Source: Vitrella brassicaformis
Taxonomy: Eukaryota; Sar; Vitrellaceae
Assembly (NCBI GenBank): GCA_001179505.1
Contig: CDMY01000219.1
Coordinates: 1-50,409, forward strand
Direction of reading: 5' to 3'
Length of the DNA: 50,409 nucleotides
The first letter of the stretch is position 1. Every line of letters begins with the position of its first letter. This document shows positions 26,087 to 37,095 of the stretch, one piece after another. Both the position numbers and the translations under genes were made by a program. The notes below the pieces were generated by a model. It did no database searches and was not told the DNA's origin. It was given only the letters and a program-made list of their open reading frames with translations.

Positions 26087-27054
26087 AGAACCAACTCCTG
26101 ATAAACATACATACACACAACCATAGCATAGCATAGCAATGACACAACACCCAGACACACACAGACACACACACACACACACAGAGAATGGCATTACCCT
26201 GATTGATAGCAGCGCCCGTACACAGACTACACATTCATGTGTGTATGCCTGCGTGCATGGGATGATTTGATTTGATTTTTCGTTTGTTCGTTGGTGCCAT
26301 CTCTGATGGCATGGTGTGGTGTGGTGTGGTGTGTCCGTCGGTGCTCACGGTATGGCTGACGTGGCATGGCATGGTCTGTGTGTTTGGCAGAGCGAATGGA
26401 TGCGTGTGTGTGTGTGTGCACACTTCGGTTGACGGATGGATGGATGGATGGATGTGCGCGATTGGTGTGGTCTAGACAGGCAGACAGACGCCAACTCTGA
26501 CAGACTGAAAACGAGATAAATGAAAGCTACTGGTTGATACGAGTCGCAGAATGGATCCCATCGAAAGCTCGGTCCATGCAGGCAGGTCATTTGCTCACAC
26601 ATACACACATACACACATACACACATACACACATGCATTCATGGCCATCAATCGAATCTCTCTTGCTAATTAGACAGATCACCCACGCACACGCCGCACG
26701 CCGCATACGCCACACACGCCACACACGCAGATGCATCCACGCGCATCGGCCATCCACTCCACTCCACTCCACGCCATCCAGCCATCCATCCACGCCATAA
26801 TCCATGCAGTCGTGAATGCGATATAACACCGCCAGGCACGCACCAAGAAGGGGAGAGAGACGCGTGGCAGACAGACAACTCTTCAGCCGGTCCACGGAAG
26901 CCCATGGAAGACAGAACACGCCCGTGTATGCCTTGATGCAGATGTGTGTGTGTGTGTGTGTGTGTCTACAGAGGGTATCTATCGTTTGTTTCGTGTCCGC
27001 CTCTCGGACGAGCGGCGGGCGCTTCCTTCTCTGTGCTAGCTGTGCTATGTATGT
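26087..27054. other. Convergent intergenic spacer
   Basis: Between the 3' ends of the scramblase (+) and CKS (-) genes. It holds CA/TG tracts (26160-26182, 26406-26420, 26944-26965), GGTGT repeats (26311-26332), GGAT repeats (26435-26453), an ACACACAT array (26597-26634) and a CACGC/CCACACACG array (26693-26730). No exon or RNA gene was recognised. Confidence 0.6.
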
Positions 27055-27961
27055 CTACGATCCGAGTGGCCGGCGGAAGATGAGCACCTGCTTCTCCCAC
27101 CCGTTGGCGTAGTGCTGCCATCCCGAACTCATGTGCAGTTGCGTCACCTGCACACACACATCGACATACACACACACACGCACAGACACACAGACAGACA
27201 GACACACAGACACACAGAAGGACATGGATGCACCGTTTTTGTTGGTATGTGTGTGGGTGCGCACCGCACCTCGCGCCACTCCTTCTCGTTCATGTAGATG
27301 CGGCTCTGGCCGAGCGACCTCTGGCGGCGCTTCCAGCCCTCATACGCCTCCAAACGCTTCCTGGAAGCGCCACACGCAGGCCGTGCACAAGGAAGGAAAG
27401 AACCCACACATCACACACACACATATCCATCCATCCATCGCAAGGCCGGGCTTTCGTCCTTTTCTCTTTGATGGGATGTATGGCTCACTCGTCGAGCACC
27501 ACGTGGCGGTGCTGCCACACGCGCCCGTGCTCGTCGGGGAACTCGTCGTCGACACGGTTGGAATACCTGGGGGCACGGCACACAGTCCATCCAGCGCACA
27601 GATCCTCCTTGCAATGGTGGATCTGCTCACTCGCACAGGCTGTTATCGAACACCTGCACCATCCATCCATCCAGCCATCAATCCATCCGGATCAGGTGGA
27701 TATGTCAGCTTCGCTCACCTCCTTCTCCTCCTCCTCGGGCGGGGCCGCCCCACCGCCCTGGCCAGCAGCAGCGCCGACGCCAGGCAGCGGTTCGCCATTC
27801 TGTGCGCCTAGCTGTGCGCAAAGATTCAATAGCTGTGCGCCGCCCGCAACTCCAGCCGCCGCCGCCGCAGCCTGCTGATGCCCTACTGCACCTGCTCCCG
27901 GGGGGAAAACCCGGGGCATCGCCCGCTTGAAACCAGGCTGAGCCTTAAACTTATCCGCCAT
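27055..27961 (-). CDS. CKS1: Cyclin-dependent kinase regulatory subunit (CKS1/Suc1 family)
   Basis: Small adaptor that binds cyclin-dependent kinases and phosphorylated substrates in cell-cycle control. Five exons from high to low with agreeing phases: 27961-27719, 27653-27631, 27566-27489, 27360-27270, 27147-27055; 175 residues, against 75-110 for most CKS proteins. The first 81 residues are a low-complexity extension rich in Ala, Gly and Pro ending in EEEEKE. The CKS fold then reads EYSNRVDDEF, WQHRHVVLDE, IYMNEKEWREVTQLHMSSGW (where classic CKS has MSESEWR and S-Q-G-W), QHY and VLIFRRPLG. Two oddities: about ten extra residues between DDEF and the R-H-V strand, and the P-E-P-H beta-hinge before the last strand replaced by NGWEKQ. 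It is head-to-head with the next gene, 96 bases apart. Confidence 0.9.
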
Positions 27962-28057
27962 CTGCAACAAACTCCTATGAGATGATCACGCCGCGAAACA
28001 TGATGCATGCACTGGCTGACGGGGGCTGCCTGGGGGTCAAAGGATTCCGCCAGAGAA
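27962..28057. promoter_or_regulatory. 96-bp bidirectional promoter region with TGCATGCA palindrome
   Basis: The start codons of CKS (-) and the 1525-residue gene (+) are 96 bases apart. The palindrome TGCATGCA lies at 28004-28011. The same motif is a known ApiAP2-factor site upstream of apicomplexan genes; that it works here is inference. No TATA box seen. Confidence 0.45.
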
Positions 28058-31000
28058 ATGCCTCCCCAGCCAGTGAAGCCCGCTCTCCGCACACTGGGCA
28101 CCAGGGTCATCCAATCATCACCCGCGCCACCAGCTCAATTATCAGCTCCTCCTGCTGGCAGTGGCAGAGACCACACGATTGACTTTGCCGTCGTCGAGAG
28201 CGCCCTCCATGCTCGCGGGTAATGCATATTATGCAAGCACAGCGCTGACACCCACCAGACCAGGCATGGTCTCTCTTTTTGTCTCTGTTGCCGTCCGTGT
28301 ACTTGTGTTGTGGCTGTGTGTGCCACCTGCAGGTATGGTGTGACGCCCATATCCATCCCGTCCGCTGCTGCCCAGAGCGAAAAGCCCCTCCTCCTGCCCG
28401 TGGTTGCCGGCGTTGCACACGTCTGCGAAATACGAGCCCCCTCTGACCCCGAAGCAAAGGCGGTGCTCAGAGCCATTGTCAGCTCCCATGCGCCGCGGGA
28501 AGAAGAGGATGAGGACGAGGAGTCCTTCGTTGAGAGCCTCCTGGTGGACATCAGGGCGGTCAGTGAGGAAGGCGAGGATGACAGCCCCCGTCGAAAGAGC
28601 CGGCGGGCGTGCGAGGTGGCCATGGATGACGAGCTCAAAACGGTGCTCAAGGCGGCGACCATGAGGCATCCGACGGTGCGGTCGAAGCTTTTCGGGTCTA
28701 TGGCGGTGGCGCACTCACTCGCGTACCCCCTCACAGTAGCCGATATGGCTCATATGGCCGCCGACACCGCCCAAGCTCCGTGGAAGGTGTTTCTCAGTGT
28801 CCTCAGCCTTCGCACAGGTCAAAGAGAGACTGATACAAAGACGCAAGGGACCACAGAATGTCACTCACGTTTCACATGTCATTTATGTATGCATCAGGTG
28901 AGGTGGCGGTGAGTGTGCGTCTGCCTCCCCTCCTTGTCTGCCGTCGGCGAGTCCCACCAGCAGCCGACAAGACCGCTGAGGCACTCAGCCCACGCTCCCG
29001 CCGCATGCGAAGATACAGCTACGAGCCTGTCGAGGCCGCCGCCACACCAAGGACGCCGGGCACCCCTGCGATAAGGCACCGCGTACCAAGCCACTTTGTG
29101 TCCCCCAGAAGCACACCTGCACCGAAGTCTGCGGGTCGGGCGGGACCGCCCCGTCGGCTGCGGACAGGCATACAGTACAAGTTGGACGAGAGGAGGAGAC
29201 ATGCTTTGCTCAGCGAAGGGCATGTGGAGTCTCCCCCTCGATCGCATTCCCTACAGAGTGCCGAGGACAGGATGGAGGCAGAGGAGAAGGCGCGCAAAGA
29301 GGGGCGACTCTTCACGCCCCTGATGCAGCAGAGGCTCGCAGCCAGCGCGGCTGAGAGCGGGGCCTCCACACGGCGGCGGCCGCGTCTGAAGGAGGTGGTT
29401 CAGCGTGTGATGCGGCAGCTGGCCATGATGCGCATGGGGGCCATGTTCGAGGGCTACCAGCTGCAGATCAAGTGGATGCAGCTCGTCGCACACGCTTCCT
29501 TTTTCACCTTCTTCTTCAAGAGGAAACGGGAGCTGGCCATCGTGAGGACCGACCGAGAGCTGTGGACGGTGGGCATGATGGCGTCCGTCTATGCCGCCAT
29601 CCGCATGCAGGTCAGGTCAAGGAGGAGGGCGAAAGGACACAAAGGGCAGCCAGTCGCATTTTGTGTGTTTTGCTGGAAGGGCGGGTGGGCGTGGCGTTCT
29701 GTTTGTGTGTGTGTGGTGAAGTGTAGGTGTTTCTTGCGGCACTGAGGTTGCGGTCTCCAGTGGCTTTCTGGTCCAACAACCTGACGGCCCTGCTGCATCC
29801 ACGCCCCCCGATCACACAGCAACAAGCTGACAGGGCGAAAGGTGAGGAGGGAGGGAGACATGGACCACTGCCTCAGAGAGCACCAGCTGATGCATCCATC
29901 AATGGCAATTTCTCTCTCCTTTGTCTGCCTGCCCGCCTGCAGCCCTGATTGCCCCCCTGCTCTCCCTCATCCCTCAGCCGCTTCCAAGACGGCTGCCATC
30001 CAGACCTCTCACCACACACTCCATCCAGAGAAACAGGCAACACGACACCAGCCACCGAGACCACGACCGGCCTCCCACCCACCCCACAGCCACCACAGCA
30101 GCAGCTGGGGCTGCTCCAGCTGCTCCACGTCCACCGAGCCCCAGTAGTGGCAGCTTCCCCAACCTGGTCGAGGCCATGGCGAGTGTGCCGCAGTCGGCTG
30201 TATCGGTGGCTGCCCAGCCCCCGCCCAATCATGAGGTCTACAAGATTATGACAAGCCGGCCGGTGAGCAGCCAGCCGTCGAGCAAGGAGTCGTACAAGAG
30301 CGACAAAGGGGCTTTTTTTGACTGCGAGAATGACGCGGCGCTCATCCTGAGGCCAAAGTCGACTGACACGGATACCAAAGAGCAGCGGCAGGATGAGATG
30401 GGAGGCAGAGACACGACTGATGGCGGCCCCGTGGAGGGTCCCCGGACACGCACTCCACTCAAGAGCACCCCTGGCACATCCGTCACGCCTCAACAGCCTC
30501 CCCAATCACCCCTGCGGATCCCCCTGCTGCCCCTGCAGAAATTGCCACACGAGCCGACGACGAGCAGACAAACACATCGGCAGGCGGCCAACGCCCACAC
30601 ATCGCCCAGACAGGACGGCGTGAGCTTCGACCACTCCTACTCAATGACCTGCTCCAGCAGAGCCTCGAGTCCGCGCAAGAGAGCTACTGGGGAGTATTTT
30701 CACAGAAGGGACCCCGGCTACGATGTGAGGTCGACCGAGCCCCTCTCTGATCGGAATTTGGAGAGATTTGGCTTTGTCCTGGGCAGGAAGCTCAAGACGA
30801 CCACCACCAGCAGCCCGCTGACCTTCCTCGACGTGCGCAACCGCACACTCAAAGGGCGAAACACCACCACCCACATGACAGCCGAGGATGCCGCCCGCAG
30901 GATGGCTACACACATCGAGCACCACCTCGTCCCTTTCCGCTGCGATGGCTCCTTGCTCCCCCTGCTGCCTCTCCCTCCACCCATGTGGCCCCTCACGGCC

Positions 31001-33575
31001 ACCGCAAGCGAGAAATTCCGCTCATCAGCTCGTCGCGCCAGCCAAATTTCGGAGAGCAGACGCGTGAGCACGGCCCTGCAGGCTCCCGCCGCCAGCTCGA
31101 GCGCATCTGAGAGTGGTACTTCCGAGAGCGCCTCTGCGTCGGGAGAGCCGCAGACGACAGCTCATGAGGACCGCCGGATCGAGGCCATGATTGACCGGCA
31201 TAGAGCGCGCTTGTCTGCGGGCCAGAAGAGGAAGCGCCGTAGCAAGCTCACGTATGCGGTGGCGCTGTTCCACCACCTTTTGAAGGCGAACAAGGCGCAG
31301 CGGCGCCGGGCGAGGGGGAGGGGGGAGGAGCCGCAGGCTCTGGCGTTGGGCCGGAGGGACTCGTGGATGCTGCAGCTCGGTGAGTGAACCCATCCAAAAC
31401 ACAACACAACACAACACAACACAAGAAAGCGAAAAACACACACGGTCTTCTTGCATGTCTGTCAGAGTCGCTGCTGCAGCAGGGTGTGGACGTCAACATC
31501 TCGCCTGACGCACTGCTGCAGACCCTCGAGGGCCGCACCATCTCCCGCCAGATCGCACAGAGGATCAAGCGCATCCACATGGACGAAGAGGCCGCAACGA
31601 GCGCTGAGAAAGGGGGAGCCAGAGGAATGAAGATGGAGGACTATCGCAAGATGGAGCGCAACTTCCTCCGGAGGTTGCGCGAGAAGCGGGCGCAGAAACT
31701 CGCCGAGTGAGTGAGTGGCTGACCCCGCCATTCACCAGCAACGTGACGTGTCTCTCTCACGTGCTTTCGTTGCATGTTGTATGTGTGCAGGCGTAGCGCT
31801 GCTGCGTTTAAGCGATTGCTGCGGCAGGGGTCTTTTCGCTCGAGGGTGTCGCTCGAGTACTTTGACGAGCAGGTCATAGCGCGACGCATGCCCTCTCTGC
31901 AGAGGCTGAGGGTCCTCCTGCTGGTCGCAAGTGGCAACGAGGGCGTGCTGTATGACTATGAGGAAGCCGATTCGCGCCGATGCATCCAGGACCACGCCCA
32001 CGTAGGAAGCGGAGCACCTGTGTCTCGTGTTCTGTTTGTTTGTGTGTGTGTCTCCATGCGTAGCCCTTTTTTTTCCCTTCCTTGTCAGCTTCGCGCACTC
32101 ACCCGCCGCAATGGCCTGCCTGGACCAGATTCCACAGTCCACTCAAGAGTGTATAATTGCACCGCACCAAGCCGTGTGTGACCGGTGTCCACCGCTTGCC
32201 TGTGTGGGTGTGTGTGGACACTTTTTGTGCGGTCCCTTTATGCAGGACACTGACTGGCTTGCTCGAGGCTGCGGTGTTCCGGCAGGCTGCCCTCTTCGAC
32301 CGTGCCAACAAAGACAGGGAGGCCGTGCGGCAGAAAGCCATGGCGCACAAGACATATGCGGTGAGTGATAGACACCTCAACAAGCCCTCTCAGCTCTTTT
32401 CTATTTCCACCACCAGGCCAGCCTGCCGTCCGGATCGCGCCTCATGTTTGAATCAGAGGGCCCCCTGGCCAGGTCTCGCAACGAGCTGCTCAATAAGATG
32501 AAGCGCATGGAGGTGCTGGCCGTCAACCCCAGGCACAGAAGAGGCGGCCTCACTGCCGACCACAGGCGGCCGGCGACGACCGAGCGGGCGGTTGAGGGCG
32601 GTGTGGGTGAGGAGTGCGTGGCGTCCAAGTGGGGGCCGTTTGTCGTGGGGCGGTTGGAGTCGAGGCGGAGGACATCCGTCTTGTCCACCAGGGGCACGAC
32701 TCCTGCAGGCCTGTACAACCTGCGTGTTGGTGGGCCTGATGACGCGCTCAAACAGCAGGTCAACACCGTAGACGGCATCATCAAGTAAAGGAACCAACCA
32801 GCCAAATAGTGCTTACCGACAACCATGGGTGTCACTTCATCCCTCCTCCCCTTGCAGGCGGGAGGAGCTGTACGATCGCCATCGGCGTCGGTCCATGTCT
32901 CCCGGCCACCGGGCATCGTCGCCCCCGTCCCCCCTCTCGCGGCCGGCAGCATCGCCCACCACCCACCAGCCAACCGAACGGGGCACATCCCCGTCGCCAT
33001 TCGGCCATGAGCGTGTGGTGTCTCCTCAAGCAACCACACAGGCCTCGCTGAGAGGGTGGTCCAGGGGGGTTGAGGCGTGGGCAGATCTGAAGGGCAAGGA
33101 CACGGAGAGGAAGGCTGATGCGGCCGTCTCTGTGCGGCCGACAACTACTGCCACCGGCGGCGGCAGCAAACTGCGAGAAGCGACGTATGAGTACTTCGGT
33201 GAGTTTTGAAATGGCCCTGGGATTCCCCACCATACATGTCATGTCTCTGTGATGACGTGCGTCTCTGGTGCAGAGAAGTGTTTCTCAATGACCTACGACA
33301 TCGCTGGTCTGATCAAGGAGCTGGATCACACCCTAGACCAGAGCAGAGAGCTGCTGACGGCCACGCAGAAGAGGAGGAGCAAGTACCAATTGTATCAGTA
33401 CCTTTATGGGCGAGAGAACGACAGTGCTTCCGGGAGCGGGGAGGATTCTGACACTGTCAGGGGAGAGAAGAAGGCATGGAGAGGAGGGGGTAAGCCGAAC
33501 AAGGGTGCGATGCATGTGAATGTCATCAGAAGAAGGCATCAGCCCAGGACAGGTGGACGGGACAGGTGGCAGTGA
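28058..33575 (+). CDS. Unrecognised 1525-residue basic protein
   Basis: No family recognised. Twelve exons with agreeing phases: 28058-28218, 28333-28817, 28898-29610, 29727-29841, 29943-31379, 31466-31706, 31791-32001, 32089-32177, 32246-32360, 32417-32784, 32858-33198, 33274-33575; stop at 33573. The N-terminal region has an acidic run (REEEDEDEESFVESLL). A central Arg-rich helical part contains QLQIKWMQLVAHASFFTFFF, whose Phe cluster is hydrophobic but too short and flanked by too many charges for a confident membrane span. A long Ser/Thr/Pro-rich disordered stretch lies in exon 5 (29943-31379), and basic helical segments follow (KMERNFLRRLREKRAQKLAE; ALFDRANKDREAVRQKAMAH). The C-terminus has LIKELDHTLDQSRELL. 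No signal peptide. Composition suggests a cytoskeletal or nucleic-acid scaffold, but that is a guess. Confidence 0.75.
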
Positions 33576-33676
33576 GTGAGTGAGTCGATCTGCGCGTACA
33601 CGTGTGGTGTAGCTTCCTTCCTTTGTTGGATTTGTGTATGCTTTCTCCTCCTCCTTCGGGGACGCTTTGTGCCCGT

Positions 33677-34270
33677 CTACCTGGATGGTTTTGATTGCGA
33701 TGGGCCCCTGCTGCTTCCCCCCACCCACCGCTCGCGTACCCTCACCCTCACCCTCACACACACCACCATATGGACATCGTTGCCTTTGTCGGGCCGGGAG
33801 CGTTTCTTGGATGCTGCCTTTGCCTTTGGTGGGGGCGGGCTGGCGAGCAGCCGCTTGGTGCGCTTGTCCTTGAGCACCTGCCGCAGCTGCACGAGGCTCA
33901 TGGATGGCAGCACGATGGCCGTCCTTCATGTCGCCGTCATGGCCGTCACTGGAAGAGGAGGATGAGCCGAGAAGGGGAGAGAAAGGGAGATGGGGTCAGA
34001 CGACGGAGCGGGGCTGCTGCCAGCCACCAGTAACACCAAGCAGAAAACACGGCAATTTTTCCGGTTTCGTGAAATTGGCTGGGGGCGTCTCCTTTGCTGG
34101 CAAAGGAATCGCCGCCAAGGCTTCTCCATCCCTTTTCCCTTTCCTGTCTGAGCATTGCAGCCCACGGCTGCCTGCCACTGGTTGCTTTGCCATGAGACCT
34201 TGTGACACGACGCCTCGCACCAGGCCAGAGAGCGCCGCGCAGCCCGCTGCTTGCCCGCTGCCTTCGTTTC
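33677..34270 (-). pseudogene. Left-arm copy of small basic protein gene, start lost and frameshifted
   Basis: Counterpart of 46092-46690 in the right arm. The position of the right-arm ATG reads ACG here (near 34270). The first exon otherwise keeps the frame (ALSGLVRGVVSQGL, then ANFTKP). In the second exon five bases present in the right arm after GAAGGAC (CCCGC) are missing near 33928, which throws the beginning out of the frame that encodes MSLVQLRQVLKDKRTKRLL downstream. The later frame remains open to a conserved stop region. So this copy probably makes no full product. Function of the family is unknown. Confidence 0.6.
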
Positions 34271-34440
34271 TCCGGTCCCGAGGCCTCTCTGGGTGTCCCT
34301 GACTGAGCGTCCCTTCACCATTTGAGTTGCCTGCGGCTCTCGAGACGGTGAGCGAGACGAGGCGGCCGGGGGCTGACTGCCACGCCGTCACAGTGTGCCA
34401 GTAGACGGGATGGCTCTGTTCCGTTTGGCGCATGTCATTG

Positions 34441-35462
34441 CAGATGGCATCCGTCGTGCCGACCCTTCTGCTTAAGGCCCTGGTGCTCGCCTCCTGCGTC
34501 GCCCTGGCCACTTGCAAGAGCTCCGGACTGGCCAGCCTGAGCCGTGCGAAGTCCGCATGATAGCCGAAGACACCGAACGCACGGAAACCAATGAAACGGT
34601 GAGACGTCGGACAAGATGGCCTTATGACGCTTCTGTGTCGTCTACACACAGGCACAGATCTACGGGGACCAGATGATGACGGAGTGCCCACACAAAGAGA
34701 CCTGTGTCGTCAACGAGGTGAGCTAGGAATCGATAGATGCGGGAGCGCATTTCATATGCCCTTGTCCTGGCTCTCCGGACGACGGATACAGATGGCCAGG
34801 ACCAATGACAAAGGAGTGGGCACATGCGAGGCATTGGAGACGGAAGAGGACGTGGCCAAACGCTGCAACTCGGCTGGTAGGATGCTGGTCGGCTGGTTCG
34901 GTCTGGAGACCTGGTGCATGGCCGCCAAGGACGTGGTGAGAAGGAGCAAGCCACAGCGGCTCAGATGTGTTTGCAACAACTTCATGTCCAATCATGTGTG
35001 TGTCCCTGCCTTGTCTCGTGTGAGACAGGAGTTCGTCGAGAGGTTCCAGCCCTTTCCGGGCGGCGGCGTGTTCGAGGGCGGTGACCTCATGTCAACGGAG
35101 ACGCGGGACCACAGGACGATCATCAAATTCTGGCCTGGACACCCGAAGTGGGAGAAGAACAGAAGTGAGTCAGACTCTGAGACAGACTCTGAGACAGACA
35201 GACAGACAGACAGACGGATAAGAATACATGTGGAGCCCCCCGCCTGCCGTTTGCATTTTGACCTACTTGATCGGTACTTACACACATGCACGGGTGTGTG
35301 TCTTCTGTCTGCTATGCAGAGGCTGCCCGTCAGGCACACATGAGGCTCCATAAAGAGGAAGACATGAGGGCCTACAAGAAGCTCCAGGAAGAGAGAGCCA
35401 TGAGCCGCATGCGCGCGCAGGCACAGAGAGAGTACATGGGCCTCATGTACGGAGCCCAGTAG
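34441..35462 (+). pseudogene. Left-arm copy of secreted cysteine-containing protein gene, one-base frameshift
   Basis: Exons 34441-34598, 34652-34717, 34792-34935, 35029-35164, 35320-35462. All junctions agree in phase except that exon 1 is one base short: the right arm reads AAGAGCCTCCGG where this arm reads AAGAGCTCCGG (near 34530). In the start frame translation therefore stops soon after the signal-peptide-like MASVVPTLLLKALVLASCVA. Without the shift the rest would be coding: CPHKETCVV, GLETWCMAAKDV, FEGGDLMSTETRDHRTIIKF, and a Lys/Arg/Met-rich tail ending EYMGLMYGAQ. An acceptor-like TTGCAG precedes the ATG, hinting at a spliced leader exon. Either a young pseudogene or a sequencing error; homologues unknown. 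Confidence 0.6.
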
Positions 35463-35598
35463 CCGACTGACTGAGTGAGTGAGTGAGTGAGTGGACAGAG
35501 ATGGACGGGCTGCTATTTCTTTTCACGACTGTGTGCCAAAGGAGGATCGATCAAGAAGGACCACACCGAGACAGATAGACAAACTCAGAGAGTCGGGG

Positions 35599-35857
35599 TC
35601 AGTGAGTGCATGACAGACAGACCTCCCACACGTTTTCGTTGAACGGGCGGACCAAACAAGTCGGGCAGTCGGCCTTACCGTATGGACATTCCACACCCAT
35701 ACACGGACAGCTGTGGGTGCCTGTCGGCCACAGATCGACATACACACAGAGAGATGCCCAACGGATTGACCGCATTGTCATCGCAGACAGGCCAGGTGCC
35801 GCGCTCAAACAGGCAGGCGCCCAAACACTCAGCGTCCCACACCCGTCTGCACACATC
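35599..35857 (-). pseudogene. Left-arm copy of Cys-rich fragment
   Basis: Encodes VCRRVWDAECLGACLFERGT then WPVCDDN, and after about 95 bases absent from the right arm, PCMGVECPYGKADCPTC and FNENVWEVCLSCTH with its stop at 35599. The extra stretch could be an intron with a weak donor. No start codon or upstream exon was found, so this is probably a 3' exon or a relic. The spaced cysteines suggest a disulphide-rich extracellular module. Opposite strand to its neighbour at 34441-35462. Confidence 0.45.
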
Positions 35858-36037
35858 CTGCATCCACAGCAGTTACTAGTACTGTCTGGTTATCTGCCGC
35901 GCATCGCGGAAAAACGACGAATCGCTCGGTCAGGCCAGAAAAACGCTCAGCCCTTTGCTGTCCGTCTCCCGCTCGGTCATTGTCTCTGTCTGTGTGTCGG
36001 TGTCTGTGTCTGTGTGTGTGGGGGGTGTGCATTGCAG

Positions 36038-37095
36038 GGGTTGCTTGACAGGCAGGACAGACTCCGAGCAGATCTCGGCAAGGAGGAAGGAAACCGCACC
36101 ATCGCCAAGGTGAGAGCAATACACACACACACACACTCACCCCCAGGACGTATCGGCTGTCTCTCTGTCTGTATGTCTCTGTGTGTGGGGGTTGCAGCCA
36201 GTTCTCGACGCACAGCAGGGCCCCTACCGTGTGCGAGATCCCGCCCCCTACCTCAAGTGGACACCGCCTCTCCAGGCCATGTGAGCAGATGGAACAAGCA
36301 GCAAGCAAGCAAGGGAGAGACGGGCACACTGGCCTGTATGCTTGCAGCTTCTTGGAGGCCGTGACGGTTGGGGGCGGCCCCCACAAGTGCACGCCTCTGC
36401 AGATATTGGGATACATGAGGACGGCGAATCATGAGCTCATTGCCGAGGTCGGCCTCACCAAGTCCCACGTGAGCAACTACCTGAAGAAGCACCGAAGAAT
36501 GGCCAGACTAGAGGCGCAACACAACGCGCACGCAGCGGAGGCCGCCCATCCGCCCACGAGCCCATCCCCACCAGCCACCGCTGCCAAGCGGCAGCTGGTG
36601 GTGGCCGCCCATCCGCCCACGAGCCCATCCCCACCAGCCACCACTGCCAAGCGGCCGAAGGTGGTGGCCTCACCCTCGCCGTCACCCAGCCCGTCGGCCT
36701 ACGGTCTGCAGCTAGGTGGGATTGGCAACGATGCGGAGACCGAGCGGTGTGAGAAGGAGACCCAGCCGACGCGCCAGTATTTTGATGCTCTTCTGCAAAA
36801 GAAAGCCCCCCGTCGTCAGATCACACCCACCCATTCAGCCGCCCATCCACACTCATGTCGGCCGCCCCCAAGCACTGCGAATACGAGCGCATCTCTCGCC
36901 TGCAGCAGCTCGTTCCTCGGGCCGGTGGTGACGGCCCCCCACCCGCCCACACAGCAGCGTGTCCACCATGTTTGTGGGTCGGCGAGGCCACCTCCTGGAT
37001 ATCGAGTGGTGCTGCCACCACCGCTCGGCCCATTTCGGGATCCTCTCTTCACAGCGGATGACCCACACCCGTTGAGGAGGACGGCAATCAGGTAG
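36038..37095 (+). CDS. GARP/Myb-like (SHAQKYF-type) DNA-binding protein, 5' end not found
   Basis: Probable transcription factor with a single Myb-like GARP domain as in plant ARR-B and G2-like proteins. Exons with agreeing phases: 36038-36109, 36198-36280, 36348-37095; an earlier exon with the start codon must exist but I could not fix it. The domain crosses the second junction: PYLKWTPPLQAIFLEAVTVG, GGPHKCTPLQIL, then GLTKSHVSNYLKKHRR, which matches W-T-x-x-L ... F-x-x-A-V ... L-G-G-P-x-x-A-T-P-x-x-I-L ... H-V-x-S-H-L-Q-K-Y-R. Residues between helices 2 and 3 are lengthened (GYMRTANHELIAEV). The C-terminal part is Pro/Ser-rich and holds an in-frame 63-base tandem repeat. The final AG-GTAGGT could also be a splice donor, in which case the protein continues. 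Confidence 0.8.
36541..36666 (+). repeat. Two-copy 63-base in-frame tandem repeat
   Basis: Two units, starting at 36541 and 36604, each encode AAHPPTSPSPPAT followed by A/T-AKR and a short Val-rich end, nearly identical at DNA level. It lies in the disordered Pro-rich part of the GARP protein and looks recently duplicated. Confidence 0.85.

Larger units (their letters stand above)
33660..35928 (+). repeat. Inverted segmental duplication, left arm
   Basis: Matches the reverse complement of 44521-46709 over essentially its whole length. Checked anchor pairs: GACGCTTTGTGCCC at the outer end in both arms; CTTCCAGTGACGGCCATGAC; CATGTCATTGCAGATGGCAT; TGCTATGCAGAGGCTGCCCG; AACGAAAACGTGTGGGAGGT; and CAGACAGTACTAGTAACTGC at the inner end. 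Similarity is high in exons and uneven in introns. The arms flank 8.6 kb of single-copy genes. Confidence 0.9.

Noticed and set aside
26597-26634. ACACACAT array considered as CRISPR-like or satellite
   Set aside because: Uninterrupted simple repeat without spacers in a eukaryotic spacer; a plain microsatellite.
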